From assembly GCA_031265015.1 (NCBI GenBank), contig JAISDG010000052.1:1-39193 (forward strand): a stretch of DNA of 39,193 nucleotides, read 5' to 3'. Position 1 is the first letter of the stretch, and every line of letters begins with the position of its first letter. The notes beneath the pieces were generated by a model. The model was given only the letters and a program-made list of their open reading frames with translations. It was not told where the DNA came from and made no database searches. Positions 1 through 7,374 of the stretch are shown one piece after another. This DNA comes from Spirochaetaceae bacterium (GTDB lineage Bacteria; Spirochaetota; Spirochaetia; Treponematales; Breznakiellaceae). The position numbers and the translations under genes were made by a program.

Positions 1-207
1 GCCTGGACGGCCCTGCGTTTCGAGACCAACTATCAGGAAGCGGCAATCCTCGGCATGGTAGGCGCCGGCGGCATCGGGTACACCATCATGGCCGCCATGA
101 ACAGCTACAAGCTGGGCCGGGCAGGGCTGGCGGTAGTGATCGTGTTTGTCTTCGCCCTGGGCATAGAACTGTTGTCTACTTACATTAAACGGCGGGTAAA
201 AATTTGA
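1..207 (+). CDS. phnE: PhnE-type ABC transporter permease, C-terminal 68 residues (partial)
   Basis: The frame is open from base 1 to TGA at 205-207, so the start lies upstream of the window. The tail carries the cytoplasmic coupling (EAA) loop in the form found in phosphonate/phosphate-ester permeases, EAAILGMVGAGGIG, followed by one hydrophobic helix (AGLAVVIVFVFALGIELLS) and a basic end (YIKRRVKI). Family knowledge: PhnE forms the inner-membrane channel and works with a PhnC ATPase and a PhnD binding protein. Neither partner is visible here; both would lie upstream. A permease for another small anion with the same loop remains possible. The stop overlaps the start of a possible small ORF by one base (TGATG). 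Confidence 0.8.
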   Translation, partial: AWTALRFETNYQEAAILGMVGAGGIGYTIMAAMNSYKLGRAGLAVVIVFVFALGIELLSTYIKRRVKI

Positions 208-323
208 TGGATAAACTCACCCTCAGCCGGATCCGCGCCTTTGCCGGGTCGGCGCGGCTTGAATCCCTGGCGGAAAAAGCCGCCGCGGGCCTGAAACAAT
301 CCGCGGGTCCCCGGTCGTCGTAA
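207..323 (+). CDS. Possible 38-residue small ORF coupled to phnE
   Basis: An ATG at 207 overlaps the phnE stop (TGATG), and the frame runs 38 codons to TAA at 321-323. The product begins MDKLTLSRIRAFAGSARLE and is a predicted basic amphipathic helix ending in Ser/Pro/Arg. I do not recognise it. The only support is the stop-start overlap, which is how most real genes here are joined. Against it, GC-rich DNA throws up short open frames easily and there is no homology that I can name. It could equally be untranslated spacer before ribF. Confidence 0.3.
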   Translation: MDKLTLSRIRAFAGSARLESLAEKAAAGLKQSAGPRSS

Positions 324-359
324 AACCTTCTTCCGGTGGTTCAATCCCCTGAAAACCGC

Positions 360-365
360 TATACT
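360..365 (+). promoter_or_regulatory. Candidate -10 (TATACT) of ribF, 6 nt before its ATG
   Basis: TATACT matches five of six bases of the -10 consensus and ends 6 nt before the ATG at 372, so transcription would begin at or next to the start codon. No Shine-Dalgarno lies between 340 and 371. The -35 region is not convincing. This fits the leaderless pattern seen at gcvT, purE and the XRE gene. Confidence 0.45.
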
Positions 366-371
366 CTCCCT

Positions 372-974
372 ATGGATCTCGTCAACTGGAACGATTTGAA
401 GCATCGTCCGCCGGATCCCCGTTCAACCGCCCTTACCATCGGGGTCTTTGACGGGGTTCACCGGGGTCACCGGGCACTGATAGGGAGGATCACCGCAAAA
501 GCCCCGGAGCTGCTGCCCGCGGTGGTTACTTTCCGGGAAAATCCAAAAAAAATCGCCCGTCCCGGTTCCTTTGAAGGGGATATTACCGGGTTTGAGGAAA
601 AAATCGCCCTGATCCGCAGCTGCGGGGCGGAGCTTTGCGTGATCATTGACTTTTCCCGGGATTTTAGTACAATGGACGGAAGGTCGTTTATGGAAGCGCT
701 GTGCCGCTTTCTTAATCCCGCGTATATCGCCGTGGGGGCCGGTTTCCGCTGCGGATACCGCCGGGATACCGGCGCTCCGGCCTTTAAAGCCCTGGGAAAT
801 GAGCGGGGCATTGAAGTGGAAATCGTGGAACCCGTCATGGAAGGGGGGGAGCCGGTCAGTTCCAGCAGGATCCGCTCGGCCCTTCGGGAAGGCAGAAGCG
901 CGGAGGCGGAAAAACTTCTGGGCAGGGCCGTGGAAGCGGCGGCGGGGTGTTTTAATCGTGGTTTCAAGGAGTAA
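372..974 (+). CDS. ribF: RibF-like FAD synthetase (adenylyltransferase domain only)
   Basis: This 200-residue protein matches the nucleotidyltransferase half of RibF, which adenylates FMN to FAD. The nucleotide-binding signature is TIGVFDGVHRGH at about residues 22-33, later motifs resemble the family's FG..R..G region (VGAGFRCGYRRDTG), and the C-terminal signature is VSSSRIRSALREG. Bifunctional RibF proteins are usually about 300 residues, with a C-terminal riboflavin kinase barrel; that barrel is absent and the frame ends cleanly at TAA 972-974. The kinase must be encoded elsewhere, or the protein has a narrower role. I chose ATG 372 over the in-frame GTG at 336 because the recognisable fold begins just after it and a -10 sits 6 nt upstream. 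The last codons (AAGGAG) form the Shine-Dalgarno of rpsO. Confidence 0.85.
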   Translation: MDLVNWNDLKHRPPDPRSTALTIGVFDGVHRGHRALIGRITAKAPELLPAVVTFRENPKKIARPGSFEGDITGFEEKIALIRSCGAELCVIIDFSRDFSTMDGRSFMEALCRFLNPAYIAVGAGFRCGYRRDTGAPAFKALGNERGIEVEIVEPVMEGGEPVSSSRIRSALREGRSAEAEKLLGRAVEAAAGCFNRGFKE

Positions 975-980
975 GAATAT

Positions 981-1250
981 ATGGCTTTAAACAAAGAAGA
1001 GGTAACTTCCACCATCGCAAAGTTCGGTAAAGACGAGAAAGATACCGGCGCTTCGGAAGTTCAAATCGCCCTGTTAACAAAAAGAATCAACCAGTTAACG
1101 GAGCACTGCAAACGATTCAAAAAAGACAAATCGGGTCAGCGGGGGCTTTTAATCCTTGTGGGTCAGCGCCGCCGGATGTTAAAATACCTGCAGCGAACGG
1201 GTCTGGAAAGGTACCGGTCCCTGATCAAGGAATTGGGCCTGCGTAAATGA
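981..1250 (+). CDS. rpsO: 30S ribosomal protein S15
   Basis: The 89 residues are the normal length for S15, which binds the central domain of 16S rRNA early in 30S assembly. Recognisable family stretches are DTGASEVQIALLTKRINQLT and the RRRMLKYL segment near residue 65, with the usual ending (ERYRSLIKELGLRK). An AAGGAG Shine-Dalgarno at 966-971 inside the last ribF codons lies 9 nt before the ATG. The stop overlaps the pnp start (ATGA at 1247-1250), giving the common rpsO-pnp pair. S15 represses its own mRNA in E. coli; I see no obvious equivalent structure here because the leader lies within ribF. Confidence 0.97.
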   Translation: MALNKEEVTSTIAKFGKDEKDTGASEVQIALLTKRINQLTEHCKRFKKDKSGQRGLLILVGQRRRMLKYLQRTGLERYRSLIKELGLRK

Positions 1251-3439
1251 TGCAGATCGTAACACACACCATTGCCGGTAAGGAGTTGATCCTCGAAACC
1301 GGCAGGATCGCGAAACAGGCCAACGGTTCTGTTTTTGCCCAATATGAAGGTTCGGCGGTAATCGCCACGGTCTGCGCTTCTTCCGATTCGGTAGAAGGCC
1401 TGGACTATGTGCCCCTGACGGTGGATTACAACGAAAAGTACTATGCCGCGGGTAAAATCCCCGGCGGCTTTATCAAGCGGGAGGGGCGGCCCAAGGACAA
1501 GGAAGTCCTGGTTTCCCGGCTGATTGACCGGCCCATGCGGCCCCTCTTTGACAAAAGCTTTGGCCGGGAAATACAGGTGGTGCCCACCACCATTTCGGCG
1601 GATCAGACCAATCCCCCGGATATCCTGGCGATTATCGCTTCCTCCGCGGCGGTGCATATTTCGGACATACCCTTCGGCGGTCCCATCGCGGGGGTTCGGG
1701 TCTGCGCCCTGGCCGGCGAGCTGGTTGTTAATCCGAGCTATGACGAGATTGAAAGATCCGATCTGGAAATTGTGGTGGCCGGTACCAAAGACGGTATTAC
1801 CATGGTTGAAGGCGGCGCCAGCGAAGTAAAGGAAGAGCTGATGGTCCGGGCCCTGGAAACGGCCCACCGGGTGATCATTGAACTCTGCGAGCTTCAGGAA
1901 AAGCTCCGGGCCCTGGCGGGGAAACAAAAGCTTGCCCTGGTTCCCGACACCCATGTGCTGGAAAACCGCGATGCCATTCACGGCGAAGCGTATCCCAAAC
2001 TGGAACAGGCCTGTTTTGAGCCCACCAAGGAAAAACGCCGGGACGCGATAAAAGCGGTGAAGGCGGAGCTGGCGGAAAAATACGCCGCCCAGCTGGAAGA
2101 CGAATTCCAAAAAAAACTCTTCGACGCCCTGTTCGAGGATATGCAGTACCGGATCCTCCGTTCCTCCATTCTTGACAAGGGAAGGCGGGTAGACGGCCGG
2201 GGTACCGAAGACATCAGGCCCATCACCTGTGAAATCGGGCTCCTTAAACGGACCCACGGTTCGGCCCTCTTTACCCGGGGCGAAACCCAGTCCCTGGTGG
2301 TTACTACCCTGGGCACGGTGTTTGACGAACAGATCTACGACGACATCGAAGGGGACAAGCGGGAAAATTTTATTCTTCATTACAACTTTCCCCCCTATTC
2401 GGTGGGCGAAGTGCGCCGGCTGGGTACAGGACGCCGGGAGATCGGGCACGGTAACCTGGCCCGGAGATCCCTGGCCGCTATGGTTCCATCCAAAGAGGAA
2501 TTTCCCTATACAATCCGGGTTGTTTCGGAGATTATGGAATCTAACGGTTCCTCTTCCATGGCGTCGGTCTGCGGGGGCGCTCTTTCGATGCTCCACGCCG
2601 GGGTCCCCATGAAAAAGTCCGTGGCGGGCATTGCCATGGGTCTTGTCACCGACGGGGACCGCTACGCGGTGCTCTCCGATATCCTGGGCGAGGAAGATCA
2701 CCTGGGGGACATGGACTTTAAGGTGGCCGGTACCGAAGACGGTATCACCGGTTTCCAGATGGACATTAAGATTTCCGGGGTCACCGCGGAAATTATGGCC
2801 AAGGCCCTGGAGCAGGCAAGGCGTGGACGGCTTCACATTCTTTCCATTATGAATCAGACGATTAGCCGCCCTTCGGGAACGATCAGTGAATTTGCTCCCA
2901 AGATTGTCACCATGAAGATCGAAGTGGACAAAATCGGCGCCCTTATCGGGCCGGGGGGCAAGAACATCAAAGCCCTCTGCGAACAGTACAGCGTGACGAT
3001 CAATACGGAAAACGACGGGACGGTTACCATTTACGGTAAAAAAGCCAAGGACGCGGAAGAAGCCAAAGCCGCCGTCATGGGCATTGTATCGGATCCCGAA
3101 ACGGGGCGGATTTATAACGGCGTGGTTAAACGGATCATGGAATTCGGCGCCTTTGTCGAAATACTCCCCGGCAAGGAAGGGCTGGTCCATATCTCCAAGC
3201 TTTCCCGGCAGCGGATTGCCCAGGTAACGGATATTCTTAAGGAGGGCCAGGAAATTCCCGTTAAGCTCGTGGAAGTCGACAAGATGGGCCGTCTTAACCT
3301 TTCCTACATCGACGCGGTTGATCCCGACGGATCGTCCGATATGCCGGCCGGAAGTGACGGCCGGAATGACGGGTCCCGTTATGACGGCCCCCGGAACGAC
3401 GGCCCCGGCAGGGATTCCCGGCCCCGCCGCCGGTTTTAA
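1247..3439 (+). CDS. pnp: Polyribonucleotide nucleotidyltransferase (PNPase)
   Basis: This 730-residue 3'-5' phosphorolytic exoribonuclease has the full domain order: two RNase PH cores separated by a helical linker, then KH and S1. The second core carries the catalytic-region signature ILGEEDHLGDMDFK around residue 477. The KH domain has the GXXG loop as IGPGGKNIK around residue 567. The S1 domain begins near GVVKRIMEFGAFVE at about residue 621. From about residue 690 the protein ends in an Asp/Gly/Arg-rich tail of short repeats (DGRNDGSRYDGPRNDG) finishing RPRRRF, probably a flexible RNA- or protein-binding tail. It is translationally coupled to rpsO by an ATGA overlap. Confidence 0.97.
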   Translation: MMQIVTHTIAGKELILETGRIAKQANGSVFAQYEGSAVIATVCASSDSVEGLDYVPLTVDYNEKYYAAGKIPGGFIKREGRPKDKEVLVSRLIDRPMRPLFDKSFGREIQVVPTTISADQTNPPDILAIIASSAAVHISDIPFGGPIAGVRVCALAGELVVNPSYDEIERSDLEIVVAGTKDGITMVEGGASEVKEELMVRALETAHRVIIELCELQEKLRALAGKQKLALVPDTHVLENRDAIHGEAYPKLEQACFEPTKEKRRDAIKAVKAELAEKYAAQLEDEFQKKLFDALFEDMQYRILRSSILDKGRRVDGRGTEDIRPITCEIGLLKRTHGSALFTRGETQSLVVTTLGTVFDEQIYDDIEGDKRENFILHYNFPPYSVGEVRRLGTGRREIGHGNLARRSLAAMVPSKEEFPYTIRVVSEIMESNGSSSMASVCGGALSMLHAGVPMKKSVAGIAMGLVTDGDRYAVLSDILGEEDHLGDMDFKVAGTEDGITGFQMDIKISGVTAEIMAKALEQARRGRLHILSIMNQTISRPSGTISEFAPKIVTMKIEVDKIGALIGPGGKNIKALCEQYSVTINTENDGTVTIYGKKAKDAEEAKAAVMGIVSDPETGRIYNGVVKRIMEFGAFVEILPGKEGLVHISKLSRQRIAQVTDILKEGQEIPVKLVEVDKMGRLNLSYIDAVDPDGSSDMPAGSDGRNDGSRYDGPRNDGPGRDSRPRRRF

Positions 3440-3442
3440 CTC

Positions 3443-3904
3443 GTGCCGGATACCGCCGTCAAGGTATGCCGCATGGATCCGGCGGTCCGCCTTCCCCGGT
3501 ATGCCACCGCGGGCGCGGCCGGCGCGGATCTGGAAGCCCATATCCCTTCCGATCTTGTTATCGGTCCCGGGGAACGGGTTAAAATTCCCACCGGCCTGGC
3601 GCTGGAAATTCCCCCGGGCTGGGAAGCCCAGATCCGGCCCCGGTCGGGCCTTGCCCTGCGCCACGGCGTTACGGTGCTGAACGCGCCGGGTACCATCGAC
3701 AGCGACTACCGGGGGGAACTGGAAATACTGCTGGTCAATCTGGGAACCGAGCCCTTTACCGTACAAGACGGCGACCGGGTTGCCCAGATGGTATTTGCCC
3801 CGGCTCCCCGGGTGCTGCTGGAAGAAACGGATGCTCCCGGCGGGACCGCCCGGAGCGGGGGAGGTTTCGGGTCCACCGGTACGGCCCGGCCGGCGGGACC
3901 CTGA
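3443..3904 (+). CDS. dut: dUTP pyrophosphatase
   Basis: The 153-residue product hydrolyses dUTP to dUMP and PPi, keeping uracil out of DNA and feeding dTMP synthesis. All five motifs of the trimeric family are present in order: AGADLEA (1), PRSGLA (2), GTIDSDYRGE (3, with the catalytic Asp and Tyr), GDRVAQMV (4) and the C-terminal GGGFGSTG lid (5). A short Ala/Gly/Pro tail follows motif 5. The start is GTG at 3443, three bases after the pnp stop, and no clear Shine-Dalgarno is visible, so translation is probably coupled to pnp. Confidence 0.95.
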   Translation: MPDTAVKVCRMDPAVRLPRYATAGAAGADLEAHIPSDLVIGPGERVKIPTGLALEIPPGWEAQIRPRSGLALRHGVTVLNAPGTIDSDYRGELEILLVNLGTEPFTVQDGDRVAQMVFAPAPRVLLEETDAPGGTARSGGGFGSTGTARPAGP

Positions 3905-3911
3905 ACGGGAC

Positions 3912-5180
3912 ATGGAACAATCTCTACAGGGCGGGTTTTACTCAAAAACCGTTTTTTTCTACATGGCCCGGGAAATTCTTTTTACCTTCTGCGTCTGTTT
4001 TTTGTTTTTCTTTTTTATTTTTTTTGTCAACCAGCTTCTCCTTATGGCCGGGGAAATCCTCGAAAAGCGGGTACCCGTACATCAGGTGGCCCTTCTGATC
4101 CTATACTCCCTGCCGTCGATTATTGCCATGGCTTCCCCCTTTGCCTGCCTGACGGGCACCCTTATGACCATAGGCAGGCTGAGTTCGGACAATGAAATTC
4201 TGGTGCTGCTAAGTTCGGGTTTTTCCTACAGGAGTATCTTTTTTCCCGCCATCGCGGTGGGGACGCTGATTTCCCTCTTTTCCTTTCTTGCCAACGACAT
4301 ATTGCTGCCGGCGGGAACCATTCAGTTTTCACGGCTGTACCGGCGTATTCTGATTTCCTCTCCGGCGCTGGAACTGGAGGCCAATTCGGTCAAAAGGTTT
4401 AAAAATTCCGTGGTAATTACCGGTCCCGTATCGGACAAAACGATAGAGGACATCCTTATCATCGACAGAACCGCCGAAGGAGAACGGCGGCTTATCATTG
4501 CGAAACGGGCCGCGCTTGAGGATATGGAAGACGGAAGGCTCAGCATCAACCTGGAAAAGGCTTTTCTGCAGTCGGGAAAAGAAAACCTGAAACAGGATTA
4601 TGATTATGCTTCCGCCCTGTCCCTAAAATACCTTGTGCCCCGGGATGATCTGGTCCAGGCTGTTTATGCGGCGGGTCCCCGGGAAATGAGCTCCGTGGAC
4701 GTTAAAAAGGAAATACAGGAAAAACGGATAACCCTGTCGCAGACTATGGAAGCCGAATACCGTAAAATTACCGGAGAAACCCTCAAGGTGGAGCAGGATT
4801 TACGGGAAGGAAACAATGAAAGCAGCCGGCCCGGAAACACCGTGGACGATCTGGCCTACATGATCGATGCCGCCCGGGATATGCTCCGGGACAGAAGCCT
4901 TTCCATTTACCGGCTTGAGTATTATAAAAAATTTTCCATTCCCTTTGGAGCGCTTTCCTTTGTCCTGGCGGCGGTTTCCATCGGGCTTATGGCCCGTAAA
5001 AGCGGCCAGACCGTGGGCTTTATCGTTGGGATCTGCATCGCCGCCCTGTACTGGTCGCTGCTGCTTACCGGCCAGGATCTGGGCATGCGGGGCTTTTCTC
5101 CCTTTTGGGCCATGTGGTTTCCCAATATACTTGCCATCGCGGGAGGTTTGATTTTAACGGTGGTACGGGTTTTTGTATGA
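3912..5180 (+). CDS. lptF: LptF/LptG-family export permease (first of pair)
   Basis: The 422 residues form a permease of the YjgP/YjgQ family. Three hydrophobic helices are near the N terminus (about 22-42, 57-85 and 110-135), then a large polar periplasmic domain, then three C-terminal helices starting near FSIPFGALSFVLAAVSIG. In LPS-making bacteria LptF and LptG with LptB2 drive lipid transfer to the LptA bridge; the substrate in this organism is unknown. The protein is longer than typical LptF (about 360), and the extra length looks like a charged, coiled-coil-like segment (KKEIQEKRITLSQTMEAEY onward) before the fourth helix. I chose ATG 3912, seven bases after dut, as the first start matching the family N terminus. 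The stop overlaps lptG. Confidence 0.82.
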   Translation: MEQSLQGGFYSKTVFFYMAREILFTFCVCFLFFFFIFFVNQLLLMAGEILEKRVPVHQVALLILYSLPSIIAMASPFACLTGTLMTIGRLSSDNEILVLLSSGFSYRSIFFPAIAVGTLISLFSFLANDILLPAGTIQFSRLYRRILISSPALELEANSVKRFKNSVVITGPVSDKTIEDILIIDRTAEGERRLIIAKRAALEDMEDGRLSINLEKAFLQSGKENLKQDYDYASALSLKYLVPRDDLVQAVYAAGPREMSSVDVKKEIQEKRITLSQTMEAEYRKITGETLKVEQDLREGNNESSRPGNTVDDLAYMIDAARDMLRDRSLSIYRLEYYKKFSIPFGALSFVLAAVSIGLMARKSGQTVGFIVGICIAALYWSLLLTGQDLGMRGFSPFWAMWFPNILAIAGGLILTVVRVFV

Positions 5181-6241
5181 TGATCATGGACCGCTATCTC
5201 TTAAAGCAGTTTTTGCCTATTTTTCTTTCGGCCCTGGCCCTCTTTATGATGCTGGTTATCCTGATCGACTTATTTCTTCATCTGACCCGGTATCTGGATA
5301 ACGGGGCGGGACTTTTTGCAATACTGAAGGTTTCCCTGTACTTTGTTCCGAAAAGTTTTCTCTACGCCCTGCCGGTTTCCCTGCTTTTCGCGTCCGCCTA
5401 TACCCTGGGGGATCTGAGCTCAAAAAACGAACTGACCGTTGTGCTTGGCTCGGGTACGCCCTATGGGCGTTTTTGTCTGCCCCTTCTTGTGCTGGGCATC
5501 GTTTCTTCACTGTTTGCCTTTTTTTTTGAAGACCGGGCGGTTATTCCTTCGCTCAAAAGAAAAAACGAACTAAGCCGGGAACTGCTCCATACCAATGACA
5601 GCGCCCTTTCGAATATCGTTATTAAACTGAACGGGGGAAAACTTATCTATCTGGTGGATTATTACGATACCCTGTCGGAGACCATCAACGAAATAACAAT
5701 CGTAGAACTGGATGACGAGTACAGCCTCCGTTCCGTGGTATATTCCGGCCGGGCCGTCTGGCAGGGAGATTCCTGGGCGTTTTCAAACCCCCTGGTTTAT
5801 GAATGGAACGAAGGTTTTTTTAAACCCCGGCCGGCAGGAAACATGGAAAAATATAACGAAGACCCCGAGACTTTCAGGCGGAGTTCGGTAATGCCCGAGG
5901 ATTTGAATGCCCGGGACACGGCCCGGCTTATTAAGGATTTAAAAAGGGCGGGGCTTCCCTACGCTTCGGCCCAGGCCGATTATTACCACCGCTTTTCTTT
6001 TTCCGCGGTATCCTTTGTGGTGATTTTCCTGTCCCTGACCGTGAGCGGCCGGTTCAAAAAAAACATACTGCTGTTAAGCCTCTTGGCAAGCCTGGGAACG
6101 GCGGTAGTATTTTATGTGGTGGAAATGATCAGCATGATGAGCGCCAGGGCCGGCCTGCTCGCGCCGGTTCTTGGGGCCTGGATTCCGGTGTTTGCCTGTA
6201 CCGCCGCCGGTTTTCTGCTTTTGCGGCATGCCCGGACATGA
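5177..6241 (+). CDS. lptG: LptF/LptG-family export permease (second of pair)
   Basis: This 354-residue protein has the same six-helix plan as its upstream neighbour: helices near FLPIFLSALALFMMLVILI, a pair around residues 60-125, a periplasmic middle (about 130-270) and three helices at the C terminus. The N-terminal MDRYLLKQF motif is typical of the family. ATG 5177 overlaps the lptF stop, but an in-frame ATG at 5186 gives the family-like MDRYLLKQF, so the true start may be 3 codons later. The two permeases should form a heterodimer; the ATPase partner is not in the window. Which of the two is strictly LptF or LptG is inferred from gene order. The stop overlaps tgt (ATGA). Confidence 0.8.
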   Translation: MMIMDRYLLKQFLPIFLSALALFMMLVILIDLFLHLTRYLDNGAGLFAILKVSLYFVPKSFLYALPVSLLFASAYTLGDLSSKNELTVVLGSGTPYGRFCLPLLVLGIVSSLFAFFFEDRAVIPSLKRKNELSRELLHTNDSALSNIVIKLNGGKLIYLVDYYDTLSETINEITIVELDDEYSLRSVVYSGRAVWQGDSWAFSNPLVYEWNEGFFKPRPAGNMEKYNEDPETFRRSSVMPEDLNARDTARLIKDLKRAGLPYASAQADYYHRFSFSAVSFVVIFLSLTVSGRFKKNILLLSLLASLGTAVVFYVVEMISMMSARAGLLAPVLGAWIPVFACTAAGFLLLRHART

Positions 6242-7374
6242 ACGGCATCTTTTCCGTAACCGCCAGGGACTCCTCATCCAGAGCGCGGACCGGCCTGCTT
6301 GCCCTGAATCACGGGACGGTGGAAACCCCTGTTTTTATGCCCGCGGCAACCAACGGTACGGTGAAGGCCCTTTCCAACGAAGACCTGGAAGAAATAGGTT
6401 TTTCCATCATTCTGGCAAATACCTACCATTTGTACCTCCGTCCGGGTTCCGGTATTATCGGCGCCGCGGGGGGGCTCCACGAATTTACCCGGTGGAAGGG
6501 CAATTATCTGACCGATTCCGGGGGATTCCAGATCTTTTCCCTGGCCCCCTTTCGCAAAATAACCGGTGAAGGGGTAACGTTCCGATCCCACATCGACGGT
6601 TCCTGCCATATGCTCAGCCCGGAAAAAGCGGTCGGAATTCAGACGGCGCTGAACAGCGATATACAAATGCAGCTGGACGTCTGTACTCCCTGGGGCATTG
6701 ATAAAAAAGAAGCCCGCCGTGCCCTGGAACTGACAAAAACCTGGCTTGCCAGGGCCCAGACCGCCTGGCTTGCCGCGGCGGAGGAAGGGTACCGGGGAGC
6801 CCTCTTTTCCATCGTCCAGGGGAATTTTTTTAAGGATCTGCGGGAGGAAAGCGCCGCCGGAGCGCTGGAAACGGATACGCCGGGTATAGCTATCGGCGGC
6901 CTTTCGGTGGGCGAAAACGAAGATCTCTTCCGGGAGTATCTTGCCTTTAGCTCCCGGCTTCTGCCGGACGAAAAGCCCCGGTATGTTATGGGCATAGGCA
7001 CCCCCGAATATATCCTGTGGGCCATTGAAGAAGGCATCGACATGTTTGACTGCGTTTTACCCACCAGGACCGGACGGACCGGACGCCTCTTTACCCATGA
7101 CGGTCCCTTCTCGGTGAAAAAAGCCGAAAACGCCGCGGATTTTAGGCCGATAGATGAACTATGCGCCTGTAAGGTTTGTCAAACCTACAGCAGGGCCTAT
7201 CTGCGGCATCTTTTTAAAACCCGGGAGATACTCTGTTCCATGCTGGCCAGTTATCATAATCTTTTCTTTCTTAACACCCTGGCGCTTGATTCCCGGCGGG
7301 CAATCAAAGAAAATAGATTTAGTGCCTTTAAAGAAAATTTTTTACGCCGTTACCGCGGCGGAGGTTCCCAATGA
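6238..7374 (+). CDS. tgt: tRNA-guanine(34) transglycosylase
   Basis: The 378-residue enzyme exchanges G34 of Asp, Asn, His and Tyr tRNAs for preQ1, the first step that puts queuosine on tRNA. The TIM-barrel signatures are complete: general acid/base Asp93 in TDSGGFQIFSL, nucleophile Asp271 in DMFDCVLPTR, and a zinc site with Cys309, Cys311, Cys314 and His340 (C-x-C-x2-C...H). The start at 6238 overlaps the lptG stop (ATGA) and the stop overlaps the HEAT gene (ATGA). Placement beside two lipid-export permeases is probably only operon packing. Confidence 0.96.
   Translation: MNGIFSVTARDSSSRARTGLLALNHGTVETPVFMPAATNGTVKALSNEDLEEIGFSIILANTYHLYLRPGSGIIGAAGGLHEFTRWKGNYLTDSGGFQIFSLAPFRKITGEGVTFRSHIDGSCHMLSPEKAVGIQTALNSDIQMQLDVCTPWGIDKKEARRALELTKTWLARAQTAWLAAAEEGYRGALFSIVQGNFFKDLREESAAGALETDTPGIAIGGLSVGENEDLFREYLAFSSRLLPDEKPRYVMGIGTPEYILWAIEEGIDMFDCVLPTRTGRTGRLFTHDGPFSVKKAENAADFRPIDELCACKVCQTYSRAYLRHLFKTREILCSMLASYHNLFFLNTLALDSRRAIKENRFSAFKENFLRRYRGGGSQ

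Noticed and set aside
336..371. GTG 336 as the ribF start
   Set aside because: It adds 12 residues without family similarity and would place the -10 TATACT inside the gene; ATG 372 fits better.
1163..3913. A 916-codon open frame on the minus strand opposite pnp and dut
   Set aside because: It mirrors two clear genes and is open because GC-rich codons lack stops on the opposite strand; no Shine-Dalgarno, no recognisable domain, low-complexity His/Gly/Arg-rich product.
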